Below are positions 7,927 through 15,685 of a DNA stretch of 33,601 nt, in pieces (position 1 is the stretch's first letter; each line of letters opens with the position of its first letter). The stretch covers positions 1 to 33,601 of the forward strand of contig JAUIEM010000049.1 of NCBI GenBank assembly GCA_030428695.1. The letters run 5' to 3'. The DNA comes from a bacterium (GTDB taxonomy: Bacteria; Planctomycetota; J058; JAJDCP01). The notes under the pieces were generated by a model, which did no database searches, was not told the origin of the DNA, and was given only the letters and a program-made list of their open reading frames with translations. Position numbers and translations under genes: made by a program.

Positions 7927-8862
7927 CTATCGAGGGGCTTCCGACGGAAGCTGCGGGAGAAAGATGATCGTGTCGAGCAGCTCGGTCAGCATCCTCTGCA
8001 GATGCTCCGGCGAGACCTCCGAAGCCGGCGACCAGACGCTGACCCGGAGCCACCGGCGCCCGCGATGGCCGCGCCAGATCGCCTGTACCATCCGGCCCTG
8101 GGCAGGGTGCTGATGGCGGAAGACGACGCACAGCCCCCGCGTGCCCTCGACCCCGAGCTCCTCCCGCGAGAGCTCCTCGAGCTCGCGGAAGCCCTGGTGG
8201 GCGATGTTGGAGTCCAGCTGCACGGCATCGCTCGGCAGATGCTCGAGCGGGAAGCCGGGCGGAGCGGTCCCCGCCTCGATGTTGCCCCCCGCCATCGGCT
8301 GCCGTCGCTGGAAGCCGAGCAGCGCGCCCTGGGCGACGTCCGGCTCGGCATACCACGGATCGGGAAGCTCGGGGATGTACAGGCCGAGGTCGGGCCGGTC
8401 GATCGGTGCGGTCGCGGGCCCCCCACGGCCGAGCCGGTGGAACAGACCGAGCGCGACCACCGAGCCGAGGGCCGCGACGACGACGCCCGAGAGCACCAGG
8501 CTCAGCCAGGCCTGCCTGCGACCCTGGGTGTACTGTCCTGGCTCCGCGTGCCGGAGCTCGAAGAGGCCGACGAGCGCGAGCACCACGCTGGCGAGGAGCC
8601 CGATGCCGAGGACCCCGCCGGCGAGGAGGAGGAGGCTCCGGACTTCGAGCCGCCGCGCGGCGATTGCGAGCCCGAAGGCGAGCAACAGGGCCGCGTTGAA
8701 CAGACCGAGCGCGATGCAGGACTTGGTGTTGGTCGCCGGCCGCCGCGCGATGGAGAGCGACTTGATCAGGCCGTACAGCGGGAGCCCGACAAAGGGCAGC
8801 AGGCCGCAGACGTAGCCGATCATCTGGAACACGTTCGCGGCCCCGACGGACGCCGCCGTCAC
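7927..8862 (-). CDS. multi-pass membrane protein of unknown function
   Basis: A 311-residue protein. The N-terminal half has about four hydrophobic segments (starting with GYVCGLLPFVGLPLYGLI, then CIALGLFNAALLLAFGLAI, LLLLAGGVLGIGLLASVVL and LSLVLSGVVVAALGSVVAL). A soluble C-terminal domain of about 150 residues follows, without recognised motifs. The first helices resemble small DUF4190-type membrane domains, but this is only a resemblance. The start is GTG 8862, whose GTGA overlaps the TGA stop of the upstream SGNH hydrolase gene by four bases; a GGGAGA lies immediately upstream. The arrangement implies translational coupling and a shared envelope function. Confidence 0.82.
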   Translation of the reverse strand: MTAASVGAANVFQMIGYVCGLLPFVGLPLYGLIKSLSIARRPATNTKSCIALGLFNAALLLAFGLAIAARRLEVRSLLLLAGGVLGIGLLASVVLALVGLFELRHAEPGQYTQGRRQAWLSLVLSGVVVAALGSVVALGLFHRLGRGGPATAPIDRPDLGLYIPELPDPWYAEPDVAQGALLGFQRRQPMAGGNIEAGTAPPGFPLEHLPSDAVQLDSNIAHQGFRELEELSREELGVEGTRGLCVVFRHQHPAQGRMVQAIWRGHRGRRWLRVSVWSPASEVSPEHLQRMLTELLDTIIFLPQLPSEAPR

Positions 8863-9974
8863 TCTCCCGCTACCAGCGCCGCGAGCGGCTCTTCCAGCCG
8901 GTCGATCATCAGCGCCGTGCCCTCGGCGCTGAGGTGGCAGAAGTCCGTCCAGTAGCGCCCCTCGGAGGGCAACAGCCCCTCGAGCTCGATCAGCGGCGCG
9001 CCCGTCGCCTCCGCCACCTCGCGCACGATGCCGTTGTACGCCTTCAGCGCCTCGTCCATCGCCTCGTAGCTCGGGAAGTAGTCCTGGAACAGGGGGCCGT
9101 CGACCACCGCCTGGCGCTCCTCGGCCGACAGCTCGTCGCGCAGCCGCGTGGCGAAGGTCAGGAGCACCGCCTCGCCGCCGAGGCCGCGGGTCTTCTCGAC
9201 CATGCGCGTCAGGTTCCCCCGGAAGCTCTCGCGGGCCTCGGGGTAGTGGACGTAGCCGGTGCCGCGCTCGTACTTCTCCGGGTAGTAGCCCGTCGCCTGG
9301 CGCCACAGCTCCTGGACCAGGAAGACCGACGCCTTCTCCTCGGCCCGCTCGTGGCGCAGCCGCTCCCGGGGCACGTTCTCCGGATCGGCGTAGTGCGCGC
9401 CGGGGTCGCACCAGACGATGTCGTTGATGCCGTGGTAGATCAGCACCAGATCGGGGGCGAGGTCGGCGAGCCGCCCGAGGTTGAGCAGGCTCTCCGCGCT
9501 GCGGTAGCGCGGCACGCCGCCGTTGAGCACCTCGAGGGGGCGGCCGGGGAAGCGCCCCCGCAGCCGCGCCTCGAGCTGCCCGGGGTAGCTCAGCGAGTCG
9601 GCGCGGCAGCCGGTGCCGAAGGTGGTCGATCCCCCCAGGCACAGGATGCGCGTCCCCTCCGCGGGGAAGTCGGGAGCGGGCGCCGGCCCGCGCAGCCGCC
9701 GCTCGTTGACCGTGAAGGTGAAGCTGCCGACGGTGTCCGGCCCGGCGAGGGCTCCGCCCCAGTCGTCGTTGGTCCAGGTGCCCGGCCGCAGCACGTAGGG
9801 CAGGACGTCGTGCGCGGCGTAGTAGACCTGGCTCTCGAAGCGGTCGCGGTACTTCGCGTAGCGGCGCCAGGCGATGACCCGGTGCACGAGCTCGGCGACG
9901 ACGAGGCACAGCCCCAGGCAGACCAGCGCGAAGAGCGCCTTCTTGCCCGCGCTGAGCCGGGGCGCCTCTGCCAT
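8859..9974 (-). CDS. membrane-anchored SGNH/GDSL-family hydrolase
   Basis: A 371-residue protein with one N-terminal membrane segment (about residues 11-30) that would tether an extracytoplasmic esterase-like domain. SGNH blocks are visible: LCLGGSTTFGTG with the nucleophilic serine, an Asn-containing YHGINDIVW block, and a C-terminal DFCHLS that supplies the Asp and His of the triad. Such enzymes remove or add acetyl or acyl groups on glycans or lipids; the substrate here is unknown. The ATG at 9974 overlaps the stop of the upstream TerB-like gene by one base (TGATG), and its own stop overlaps the next gene, so the three are one translationally coupled unit. The length is typical of planctomycete-type SGNH proteins. 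Confidence 0.88.
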   Translation of the reverse strand: MAEAPRLSAGKKALFALVCLGLCLVVAELVHRVIAWRRYAKYRDRFESQVYYAAHDVLPYVLRPGTWTNDDWGGALAGPDTVGSFTFTVNERRLRGPAPAPDFPAEGTRILCLGGSTTFGTGCRADSLSYPGQLEARLRGRFPGRPLEVLNGGVPRYRSAESLLNLGRLADLAPDLVLIYHGINDIVWCDPGAHYADPENVPRERLRHERAEEKASVFLVQELWRQATGYYPEKYERGTGYVHYPEARESFRGNLTRMVEKTRGLGGEAVLLTFATRLRDELSAEERQAVVDGPLFQDYFPSYEAMDEALKAYNGIVREVAEATGAPLIELEGLLPSEGRYWTDFCHLSAEGTALMIDRLEEPLAALVAGE

Positions 9975-10813
9975 CAGTTGCCCGTCACCGTCTCACCGAG
10001 CCAGGCGCCGACCAGGCCGAGCACGAACATGCCGACGACGGTGCCTCCGGCGACGCCCCACAGGGTCGCGTCGACGTCGCCCTCCGCTGCGGGCAGCACG
10101 GCCAGGGCGAAGAAGCCGAGGACGGCGAGGGTGACGACCAGGATCCCGATCGCCGGCTCACGGACGGTCCGCCCCGGCGAGATCAGCCCGACCAGCAGCC
10201 CGCAGACCAGGCTGGGGGCGAGCAGGATGACGAACATCAGCGGCTCGGCGGCGGCGATGGTGTCGACGTCGATCGGCTTCCACCACTTGCCGGCGGCGAG
10301 ATAGGCGCCGACGTTGGCGGCGAGGAAGACGACGATCGAGATCAGCACCCAGGCCCAGCGCATGCCGGGATCGGTCGCCTTGGCGACATCCTGGCGCTGC
10401 TCGAGGCGCTCGCGCTTCTTGGCGCTGAGCTCCCGCTTCTTGCCCTCGTCGGGAGCGGAGACCTGCGCCCAGTCGACGCCCTGGATCGCGGGCGGCGTCA
10501 GCTTCCAGGTGCTCGCGAAGTACTTCAGCACCGACAGCTCGGCCGGATCCCACTTGCGGTCCTTCTTCGCCATCTTGATCAGGTCTTCGAACAGGGCCGA
10601 CTGGATCTCTGCCCGGTCGATCACCTTCGCGATCTTGCCGAGGTCGTACTGTTTGAAGTCCTTCTTGGTCAGGCGGCACTTCAGCTGCTTGCACTTGCGC
10701 TGCAGGTAGGCGAGCTCTTCGCTCGCGGCCTTGTTGTCGGCGGCCGCCATCGTCGTCAAGGCCAGCATGTAGTAGCGCCGTTCGCGCTCGGACATCTTCA
10801 GGTGTTTGCTCAT
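9974..10813 (-). CDS. TerB-like domain protein with four C-terminal transmembrane helices
   Basis: A 279-residue protein. Residues about 10-110 resemble the helical TerB (tellurite resistance/DUF533-like) fold: YYMLALTTMAAADNKAASEE, then a lysine/arginine-rich stretch and DPAELSVLKYF. A charged linker follows (residues about 130-155), then four hydrophobic segments: WVLISIVVFLAANVGAYLA, MFVILLAPSLVCGLLVGLI, AIGILVVTLAVLGFFALAV and WGVAGGTVVGMFVLGLVGAW. TerB domains are associated with membrane-linked metal-ion and stress sensing; the specific role here is inferred only. The start MSKHLKM at 10813 is preceded by GAGGGGG. The gene heads a three-gene operon. Upstream, 10814-10929 contains a TTGCGG/TACAGC pair with an 18-base spacer on the minus strand that may be its promoter. 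Confidence 0.82.
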   Translation of the reverse strand: MSKHLKMSERERRYYMLALTTMAAADNKAASEELAYLQRKCKQLKCRLTKKDFKQYDLGKIAKVIDRAEIQSALFEDLIKMAKKDRKWDPAELSVLKYFASTWKLTPPAIQGVDWAQVSAPDEGKKRELSAKKRERLEQRQDVAKATDPGMRWAWVLISIVVFLAANVGAYLAAGKWWKPIDVDTIAAAEPLMFVILLAPSLVCGLLVGLISPGRTVREPAIGILVVTLAVLGFFALAVLPAAEGDVDATLWGVAGGTVVGMFVLGLVGAWLGETVTGN

Positions 10814-10929
10814 CGCCCCCTCGGTCTCTGGACTCGCGGAGGAAGCTGTAGCAAATCCCGGACCCTTCCCGCAAGCCGTCGCTGGCGATTTGTGTGCAAG
10901 GGAGGGAAACCGCCCGCGCCACTTTCCCT

Positions 10930-11274
10930 TCACTCCTCCGGCTCGGTCACGGTGGTGTACAGCAACCGATCGTCGGCGTCGAACACCACGATCAGGTCCG
11001 CCTCTGCCCCGACCTCGTCGCGGAGATGCAGGAGCTGCAGGTAGTAGGTCAGCACCAGGCTGCGCGTCACGACCTCGCGGTAGCTGTAGAAGAACCACAG
11101 CTTGTCCCCGACCTGCCGCACGTTCAGCGGCGGCCCGAGGCGCGCGACCAGGCTCTGCGGGGTCAGCCCCCGGCGGTCGTGGGGGGTGAAGTCCTCGAAG
11201 CGGCGGCTGCCCATGCTGTCGAGGCGGTAGCTGCAGCCCGCGGTACAAATGAGGAACAGCAGCAGCGCTTTCAC
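10930..11274 (-). CDS. small SmpA/OmlA (BamE)-like lipoprotein
   Basis: A 114-residue lipoprotein: a short signal peptide MKALLLFLICTAGC ends in a lipobox with the lipidated cysteine at 14. The mature part contains GLTPQSLVARLGPPLNVR followed by a WFFYSYRE strand, the helix-turn-Gly-Pro-Pro pattern of SmpA/OmlA-fold proteins such as BamE. It is likely anchored in a membrane facing the periplasm. The start is GTG 11274, overlapping by four bases the TGA of a paralogous lipoprotein upstream. BamE proper assists BamA; an Omp85 gene lies 7 kb away, but a functional link is speculation. Confidence 0.85.
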   Translation of the reverse strand: MKALLLFLICTAGCSYRLDSMGSRRFEDFTPHDRRGLTPQSLVARLGPPLNVRQVGDKLWFFYSYREVVTRSLVLTYYLQLLHLRDEVGAEADLIVVFDADDRLLYTTVTEPEE

Positions 11275-11687
11275 TCTTCCGGCTCGGGCTCGGCGTCGGT
11301 CTGCTTCGAAAAGGCGACGTACTCGACGACGTCCTCCTCGTCGAAGGTCACCATCAGCCGGTCGCTGAGCCGCTCGCGGCTGAACCAGGTGTAGAGCAGC
11401 ACGGCGGTGAAGAACATCTCCGAGTCCTCGGTGTACTCGTAGACGTAGACGTTCTCGTCGTACATCGGCAGGTACAGCCGGTCTTCCTCATCGAACTCCG
11501 ACTCGAGCTCGTCGCGCAGGCGCTTGAAGGAGGTCGGCGGCCCGAAGCGGTCGAGCACCTCCTGCTTGGTGGTCTCGCCGACCCGCAGCCAGGCGACGTC
11601 CTCGGTCGCGATCACCTTGCCCTCGCGCTGGGTGCCCATCACGCAGCCGAGCATCAGGGGGAGAAGGAAGAGGCACAGGCGCTGCAT
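11271..11687 (-). CDS. SmpA/OmlA (BamE)-like lipoprotein
   Basis: A 138-residue lipoprotein starting MQRLCLFLLPLMLGC, with a lipobox LMLGC and lipidated Cys15. The mature part has the SmpA/OmlA signature VGETTKQEVLDRFGPPTSF, in which a helix is followed by Gly-Pro-Pro, then a two-strand region with many acidic residues (EEDRLYLPMYDENVYVYEY) and an acidic C-terminal tail. The start at 11687 is decided by GGAGG five bases upstream; the longer open frame to 11807 has no ribosome site and overlaps the promoter region. It is the first of two overlapping paralogues, probably a tandem duplication that has since diverged. Confidence 0.87.
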   Translation of the reverse strand: MQRLCLFLLPLMLGCVMGTQREGKVIATEDVAWLRVGETTKQEVLDRFGPPTSFKRLRDELESEFDEEDRLYLPMYDENVYVYEYTEDSEMFFTAVLLYTWFSRERLSDRLMVTFDEEDVVEYVAFSKQTDAEPEPEE

Positions 11688-11714
11688 GGGAACCTCCGGA
11701 GGCGGGCGCTCCTG

Positions 11715-11743
11715 ACTGTAGCGCAGGGCCGAGGAGCCGTAAA
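11715..11743 (-). promoter_or_regulatory. possible sigma-70 promoter for the lipoprotein pair
   Basis: On the minus strand TTTACG (11743-11738) and TACAGT (11720-11715) are separated by 17 bases and lie about 30 bases before the ATG at 11687. The -35 match is weak. Confidence 0.35.
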
Positions 11744-11781
11744 GGAAGCCCGCCGCGCTCGCGCTGGGGGCGGTGGCAGGA

Positions 11782-11787
11782 TACAAT
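11782..11787 (+). promoter_or_regulatory. possible -10 element of the acyl-CoA dehydrogenase operon
   Basis: TACAAT stands out in otherwise GC-only sequence 35 bases before ATG 11822. No convincing -35 hexamer is visible 16-18 bases upstream. Comparable isolated hexamers precede other unit-leading genes: TACCAT at 2255 (Omp85 gene), TACCAT at 16517 (MlaC-like gene) and GATAAT at 28085 (DUF885 gene). Confidence 0.4.
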
Positions 11788-11821
11788 CGCCGGCCTGTCC
11801 TTCCCACCGTGAGGCCCCTGC

Positions 11822-13021
11822 ATGGACTTCCGCCTGCCCGACGACGTCCTCGCCCTGGTCGCGAAGATCGAGCGCTTCGTGACCGACGAGCTGTTCCCGC
11901 TCGAGAAACGCTTCCTGCTCGAGGGCTTCCGCGCCGTCGAGCCCGCCCTCGAGGAGGCGCGCGCGAAGGTCAAGGAGCAGGGCCTGTGGGCGCCGAACCA
12001 CCCGCCCGAGCACGGCGGCCTCGGCCTCGACCTGATGGCCCACGCGGCGGTCTCGAAGGCCCTCGGCAAGAGCCCCCTCGGCCACTACGTGTTCGGCTGC
12101 CAGGCCCCGGACGCCGGCAACATCGAGCTGCTGCACCAGTTCGGCACGGAGGAACAGAAAGAGCGCTGGCTGCCCGGCCTGGTCAGCGGACAGATGCGCA
12201 GCTGCTTCGGCATGACCGAGCCGCAGGTCGCCGGCTCCAACCCCAACCTGATCGAGTGCCGCGCCGCGCTCGACGGCGACGAGTGGGTGCTGAACGGGAA
12301 CAAGTGGTTCACCTCGGCGGCCGACGGCGCGGCGCTGTGCATCGTGATGGCGGTCACCGATCCGGACGGGCCGAAGTACCAGCAGGCGAGCATGATCCTC
12401 GTGCCGACCGACACGCCGGGCTTCGAGCGCACCCGCAACACGCCGGTGATGGGCCACGCCGGCGAGGGCTACTTCAGCCACTCCGAGATCACCCTGAAGG
12501 ACTGCCGCGTGCCGAAGGACAGCCTGCTCGGCCCGCGCGGCCAGGGCTTCGCCCTCGCCCAGACGCGGCTCGGGCCGGGGCGCATCCACCACTGCATGCG
12601 CTGGATGGGCATCTGCCAGCGGGCCCTCGACCTGATGTGCAGACGCACCCTCGCGCGCGAGATCGCGCCGGGGGAGAAGCTGGCCGAGAAGCAGCTCATC
12701 CGCGCCTGGATCGCCGAGTCGGCCGCGGAGATGCAGGCCGCTGAGCTGATGATCCAGTACGCGGCCTGGAAGATGATCCACGAGGGGCACAAGGCGGCGC
12801 GCTTCCAGGTCTCGATGATCAAGTTCCACGCCGCGGGGGTGCTGCAGCGGGTGGTCGACCGGGCGCTGCAGGCCCACGGGGCGCTCGGCATGACCGACGA
12901 CACCGTGCTCGCCTTCTTCTACCGGGAAGAGCGCGCCGCCCGCATCTACGACGGCCCCGACGAGGTCCACAAGCTCGCCCTGGCCCGGCGGCTGCTGCGC
13001 CAGTACGCCGCGGAGGGCTGA
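11822..13021 (+). CDS. ACAD10/11-type acyl-CoA dehydrogenase
   Basis: A 399-residue flavoprotein of the acyl-CoA dehydrogenase family. The FAD/substrate motifs are CFGMTEPQVAGSNPN and NGNKWFTSAADGA, and the C-terminal helix bundle contains QAHGALGMTDD. The C-terminal loop reads YDGPDEVH, where classical family members have YEGT with the catalytic glutamate; the DGPDEVH version is characteristic of the ACAD10/ACAD11/LvaC branch. In that branch the enzyme works with a dedicated kinase on 4-hydroxyacyl-CoA, eliminating phosphate to give an enoyl-CoA. The partner kinase gene starts three bases after the stop, strongly supporting this role. The start is ATG 11822 with GAGG eight bases upstream. 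It leads a five-gene operon. Confidence 0.93.
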   Translation: MDFRLPDDVLALVAKIERFVTDELFPLEKRFLLEGFRAVEPALEEARAKVKEQGLWAPNHPPEHGGLGLDLMAHAAVSKALGKSPLGHYVFGCQAPDAGNIELLHQFGTEEQKERWLPGLVSGQMRSCFGMTEPQVAGSNPNLIECRAALDGDEWVLNGNKWFTSAADGAALCIVMAVTDPDGPKYQQASMILVPTDTPGFERTRNTPVMGHAGEGYFSHSEITLKDCRVPKDSLLGPRGQGFALAQTRLGPGRIHHCMRWMGICQRALDLMCRRTLAREIAPGEKLAEKQLIRAWIAESAAEMQAAELMIQYAAWKMIHEGHKAARFQVSMIKFHAAGVLQRVVDRALQAHGALGMTDDTVLAFFYREERAARIYDGPDEVHKLALARRLLRQYAAEG

Positions 13022-13024
13022 GGG

Positions 13025-14083
13025 ATGCTCGACCGCGCGCGCCCGATCCGCGAGGGCGAGGAGCTCGACAGCGCCCGGCTCGAGGCCTGGTTGCGCGAGA
13101 CGCTCGACATCCGCGAGGGCAGCTTCGAGCTGTTGCAGTTCCCGGCGGGCTTCTCGAACCTGACCTACCTCGCGCGGCTCGGCGAGCGCCAGCTGGTGCT
13201 GCGCCGGCCGCCCCACGGCACCAAGGCGAAGACCGCCCACGACATGGGCCGGGAGTACCGGGTGCTCGAGCGCCTCGCTCCGCACTTCCCCTACTGCCCG
13301 AAGGTGCTCTTCCTGTGCGAGGACGCCGCCGTGCTCGGGGCGCCCTTCTACGGCATGGAGCGGCTCGAGGGCGTGATCCTGCGGCGCGAGCTGCCGGAGG
13401 GCATCGACCTCGGCCCGGAGCGCTTCGGGGAGCTGTGCGGGAACCTGCTCGCGGTCCAGCTCGAGCTGCACGGCCTCGACCTCGAGGCGTGCGGCTTCGC
13501 CGACTTCGGCAAGCCCGAGGGCTACACCCGCCGCCAGGTCGAAGGCTGGAGCCGCCGCTACCGCGCCGCCCGCACCGGGGACGTGCCGGACTGCGAGGAG
13601 GTGATGGCCTGGCTGGCGGAGAAGCTGCCGGAGGAACCGGCGCCGAGCCTGATCCACAACGACTACAAGCTCGACAACGTCGTCCTCGACCCGGCCGACC
13701 CGACGCGCATCAGCGGCGTGCTCGACTGGGAGATGGCGACCGTCGGCAATCCGCTGATGGACTTCGGGAACTCCCTCGCCTACTGGGTCGAGGCCGGCGA
13801 TCCTCCGCACATGCAGGCCCTGCGCATGTTGCCGACCCACGCGCCGGGGGCCTGGACCCGCGCCCGGCTGACCGAGGAGTACGCCGCCCGCTCGGGGCGC
13901 GACGTGTCGGCGATCGACTTCTACTACTGCTTCGGCCTGTTCCGGCTCGCCGGCATCGCCCAGCAGATCTACTACCGCTACTACCACGGCCAGACCAAGG
14001 ACCAGCGCATGGCGCGCTTCGCCAAGCTGGTCGCCTGCCTCGACGCGGTCGCGCGCAGCGTGATCGCGACTTCACCACTGTGA
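13025..14083 (+). CDS. APH-family kinase, 4-hydroxyacyl-CoA kinase-like (LvaA/ACAD10-11 kinase domain)
   Basis: A 352-residue phosphotransferase of the aminoglycoside-phosphotransferase fold. The catalytic loop is LIHNDYKLDN and the metal-binding segment LDWEMATVGNPLMDF. The nucleotide-binding N-lobe has AGFSNLTYLA and a conserved LVLRRPPHG. This LDWEMATVG-type subfamily is the one fused to the dehydrogenase in human ACAD10/11 and encoded separately as LvaA in the Pseudomonas putida levulinate operon, where it phosphorylates the 4-hydroxyl of 4-hydroxyacyl-CoA. Antibiotic resistance is therefore unlikely. The ATG lies three bases after the dehydrogenase stop (ribosome site GAGG within that gene's last codons), and the next gene begins seven bases after its stop. 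The small LvaB partner is not visible nearby. Confidence 0.9.
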   Translation: MLDRARPIREGEELDSARLEAWLRETLDIREGSFELLQFPAGFSNLTYLARLGERQLVLRRPPHGTKAKTAHDMGREYRVLERLAPHFPYCPKVLFLCEDAAVLGAPFYGMERLEGVILRRELPEGIDLGPERFGELCGNLLAVQLELHGLDLEACGFADFGKPEGYTRRQVEGWSRRYRAARTGDVPDCEEVMAWLAEKLPEEPAPSLIHNDYKLDNVVLDPADPTRISGVLDWEMATVGNPLMDFGNSLAYWVEAGDPPHMQALRMLPTHAPGAWTRARLTEEYAARSGRDVSAIDFYYCFGLFRLAGIAQQIYYRYYHGQTKDQRMARFAKLVACLDAVARSVIATSPL

Positions 14084-14090
14084 GGACGCC

Positions 14091-14858
14091 ATGGACTTCG
14101 ACAAGCTCTTCGACCTGACCGGCAAGGTCGCCCTGGTCACCGGCGCCAGCCGCGGCATCGGGGAGGCGATCGCGACGCTGCTGGCGGCGCGCGGCGCCCA
14201 CGTCTTCCTCGCCAGCCGCAAGCTCGAGGGGTTGACCGCGGTCGCCGAGAAGATCCGCGCCAACGGGCACCAGGCGACGCCGCTGGTCTGCCACACCGGC
14301 AAGCTCGAGATGATCGAGGCAGCGATCGCCAGCCTCGAGGAGCAGGCCGGCCGCCTCGACATCCTGGTCAACAACGCCGCGACCAACCCCCACTTCGGCC
14401 CGGCGCTGACCGTCGAGGAGTGGGCCTGGGACAAGACCTTCGGGGTCAACCTCAAGGGCTGCTTCTTCCTGACCCAGAAGGCGGTCGGCCTGATGCAGAA
14501 GTCCGGCGGCGGCGCGATCGTCAACGTCGCCTCGATCAACGGCGTGCGACCGGCGCAGATGCAGGGCATCTACTCGATCACCAAGGCGGGCCTGATCTCG
14601 ATGACGAAGCTGTTCGCCAAGGAGCTCGCGAACGACGGCATCCGTGTCAACGCGCTCCTGCCGGGGCTGACCGAGACGCGCTTCGCGAGCGGCCTGACCG
14701 AGAACCCCGCCATCCTCGGCATGATTCTCAAGCAGATCCCCCTCGGCCGCGTCGCCCAGCCCGAGGAGATGGCCCCGCTGGTCCTGTACCTGTGCGCACC
14801 CGCGGGCAGCTACACCACCGGCGCCTGCTTCACCGTCGACGGAGGTTTCCTCGCATGA
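14091..14858 (+). CDS. short-chain dehydrogenase/reductase (SDR)
   Basis: A 255-residue classical SDR using NAD(P)(H). The Rossmann motif is TGASRGIG at about residues 18-25; the structural NNAAT is near residue 93; the catalytic serine is in VNVASING and the Tyr-Lys pair in YSITKAG. The stretch NNAATNPHFGP resembles the DHRS4/carbonyl-reductase group. Within this operon it could oxidise a 3-hydroxyacyl-CoA to 3-oxoacyl-CoA, as LvaD does, or act on the original hydroxy/keto substrate. The C-terminal GGFLA ends in an ATGA overlap with the next SDR gene, so the two are translationally coupled. The substrate is an inference from context only. Confidence 0.9.
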   Translation: MDFDKLFDLTGKVALVTGASRGIGEAIATLLAARGAHVFLASRKLEGLTAVAEKIRANGHQATPLVCHTGKLEMIEAAIASLEEQAGRLDILVNNAATNPHFGPALTVEEWAWDKTFGVNLKGCFFLTQKAVGLMQKSGGGAIVNVASINGVRPAQMQGIYSITKAGLISMTKLFAKELANDGIRVNALLPGLTETRFASGLTENPAILGMILKQIPLGRVAQPEEMAPLVLYLCAPAGSYTTGACFTVDGGFLA

Positions 14859-15685
14859 GCCCGGAGGACTTCTTCGCCGGCAAGACCGCCCTGATCACCG
14901 GCGCCGCCTCCGGCATCGGCCGCGCCCTGTCCCTGCGCCTGGCGGAGCTCGGCGCGCGGCCGCTGATCACCGACCGCGACCTCGCCGGGGCGGAGGCGCT
15001 GGTCGCCGAGATCGTCGCCTCCGACCGCGACGCCGTCGCCCGGCAGCTCGATGTCACCGACGCCGAGGCCTGCGCGAAGGTGGCGGCGGAGCTCTGGGAA
15101 GAGCGGCCGGTCGACCTGCTGTTCGCCAACGCCGGCGTCGGCAACCTCGGCCTGGTGCGCGACCTCGAGCCGGAGCACTGGAAGCGCTGCGTCGACGTCA
15201 ACCTGTGGGGGGTGCTGCACTGCGTGTGGGCGCTGTACCCGCGGATGATCGCGCGCGGCGAGGGCGGCATCGTGCTGACCGCCTCGCTGTCCGGGCTGGT
15301 CCCGGTGCCCGGGCTGGCGGCCTACACGATGTGCAAGCACGCGGTGGTCGGCTTCGGCGGCTGCCTGCGCAGCGAGGCGGCGGTGCACGGGGTGCAGGTC
15401 AACGTCGTCTGCCCGGGCTTCGTCGCGACCAACGTGCTCGCCGGCACCGAGTGCGTCGGCCTGCCGCGCGAGACCGGGGCGCAGATCGTCGCCGAGAGCG
15501 GCGGGGCGATCCCGGTCGAGGAGGCGGTCGCGGAGATCCTCGCCGGCATCGCCGCCAACCGCGAGCAGATCGTCTTCCCCGAGGCGGCGCGCCAGGCCCT
15601 GGCGGTGCGGCAGGCGCGGCCGGAGCGCTACCAGCAGGCGCAGATCGCCCGGGCGCAGGCCTTCGAGGCGCTGCGGGAGCGATGA
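14855..15685 (+). CDS. second short-chain dehydrogenase/reductase (SDR)
   Basis: A 276-residue classical SDR. It has TGAASGIG at the cofactor site, ITDRD after the second strand (an aspartate favouring NAD), NAG at the fourth strand (FANAGVG), and a catalytic serine in LTASLSG with YTMCK as the Tyr-Lys pair. It is longer at the C-terminus than its neighbour (about 30 extra residues, Gln/Ala/Arg-rich), a feature of alcohol-dehydrogenase-like SDRs. The ATG overlaps the previous stop (ATGA), with GGAGG about nine bases upstream, and its own stop overlaps the crotonase start in the same way. It is divergent enough from the first SDR to act on a different step. Confidence 0.9.
   Translation: MSPEDFFAGKTALITGAASGIGRALSLRLAELGARPLITDRDLAGAEALVAEIVASDRDAVARQLDVTDAEACAKVAAELWEERPVDLLFANAGVGNLGLVRDLEPEHWKRCVDVNLWGVLHCVWALYPRMIARGEGGIVLTASLSGLVPVPGLAAYTMCKHAVVGFGGCLRSEAAVHGVQVNVVCPGFVATNVLAGTECVGLPRETGAQIVAESGGAIPVEEAVAEILAGIAANREQIVFPEAARQALAVRQARPERYQQAQIARAQAFEALRER

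Noticed and set aside
11654..13987. 777-codon minus-strand frame over the acyl-CoA dehydrogenase and kinase genes
   Set aside because: It mirrors strongly conserved plus-strand enzymes and is a shadow of third-position GC bias.
13025..14083. Aminoglycoside resistance gene
   Set aside because: The APH fold is present, but the LDWEMATVG subfamily and the adjacent ACAD gene indicate an acyl-CoA kinase.
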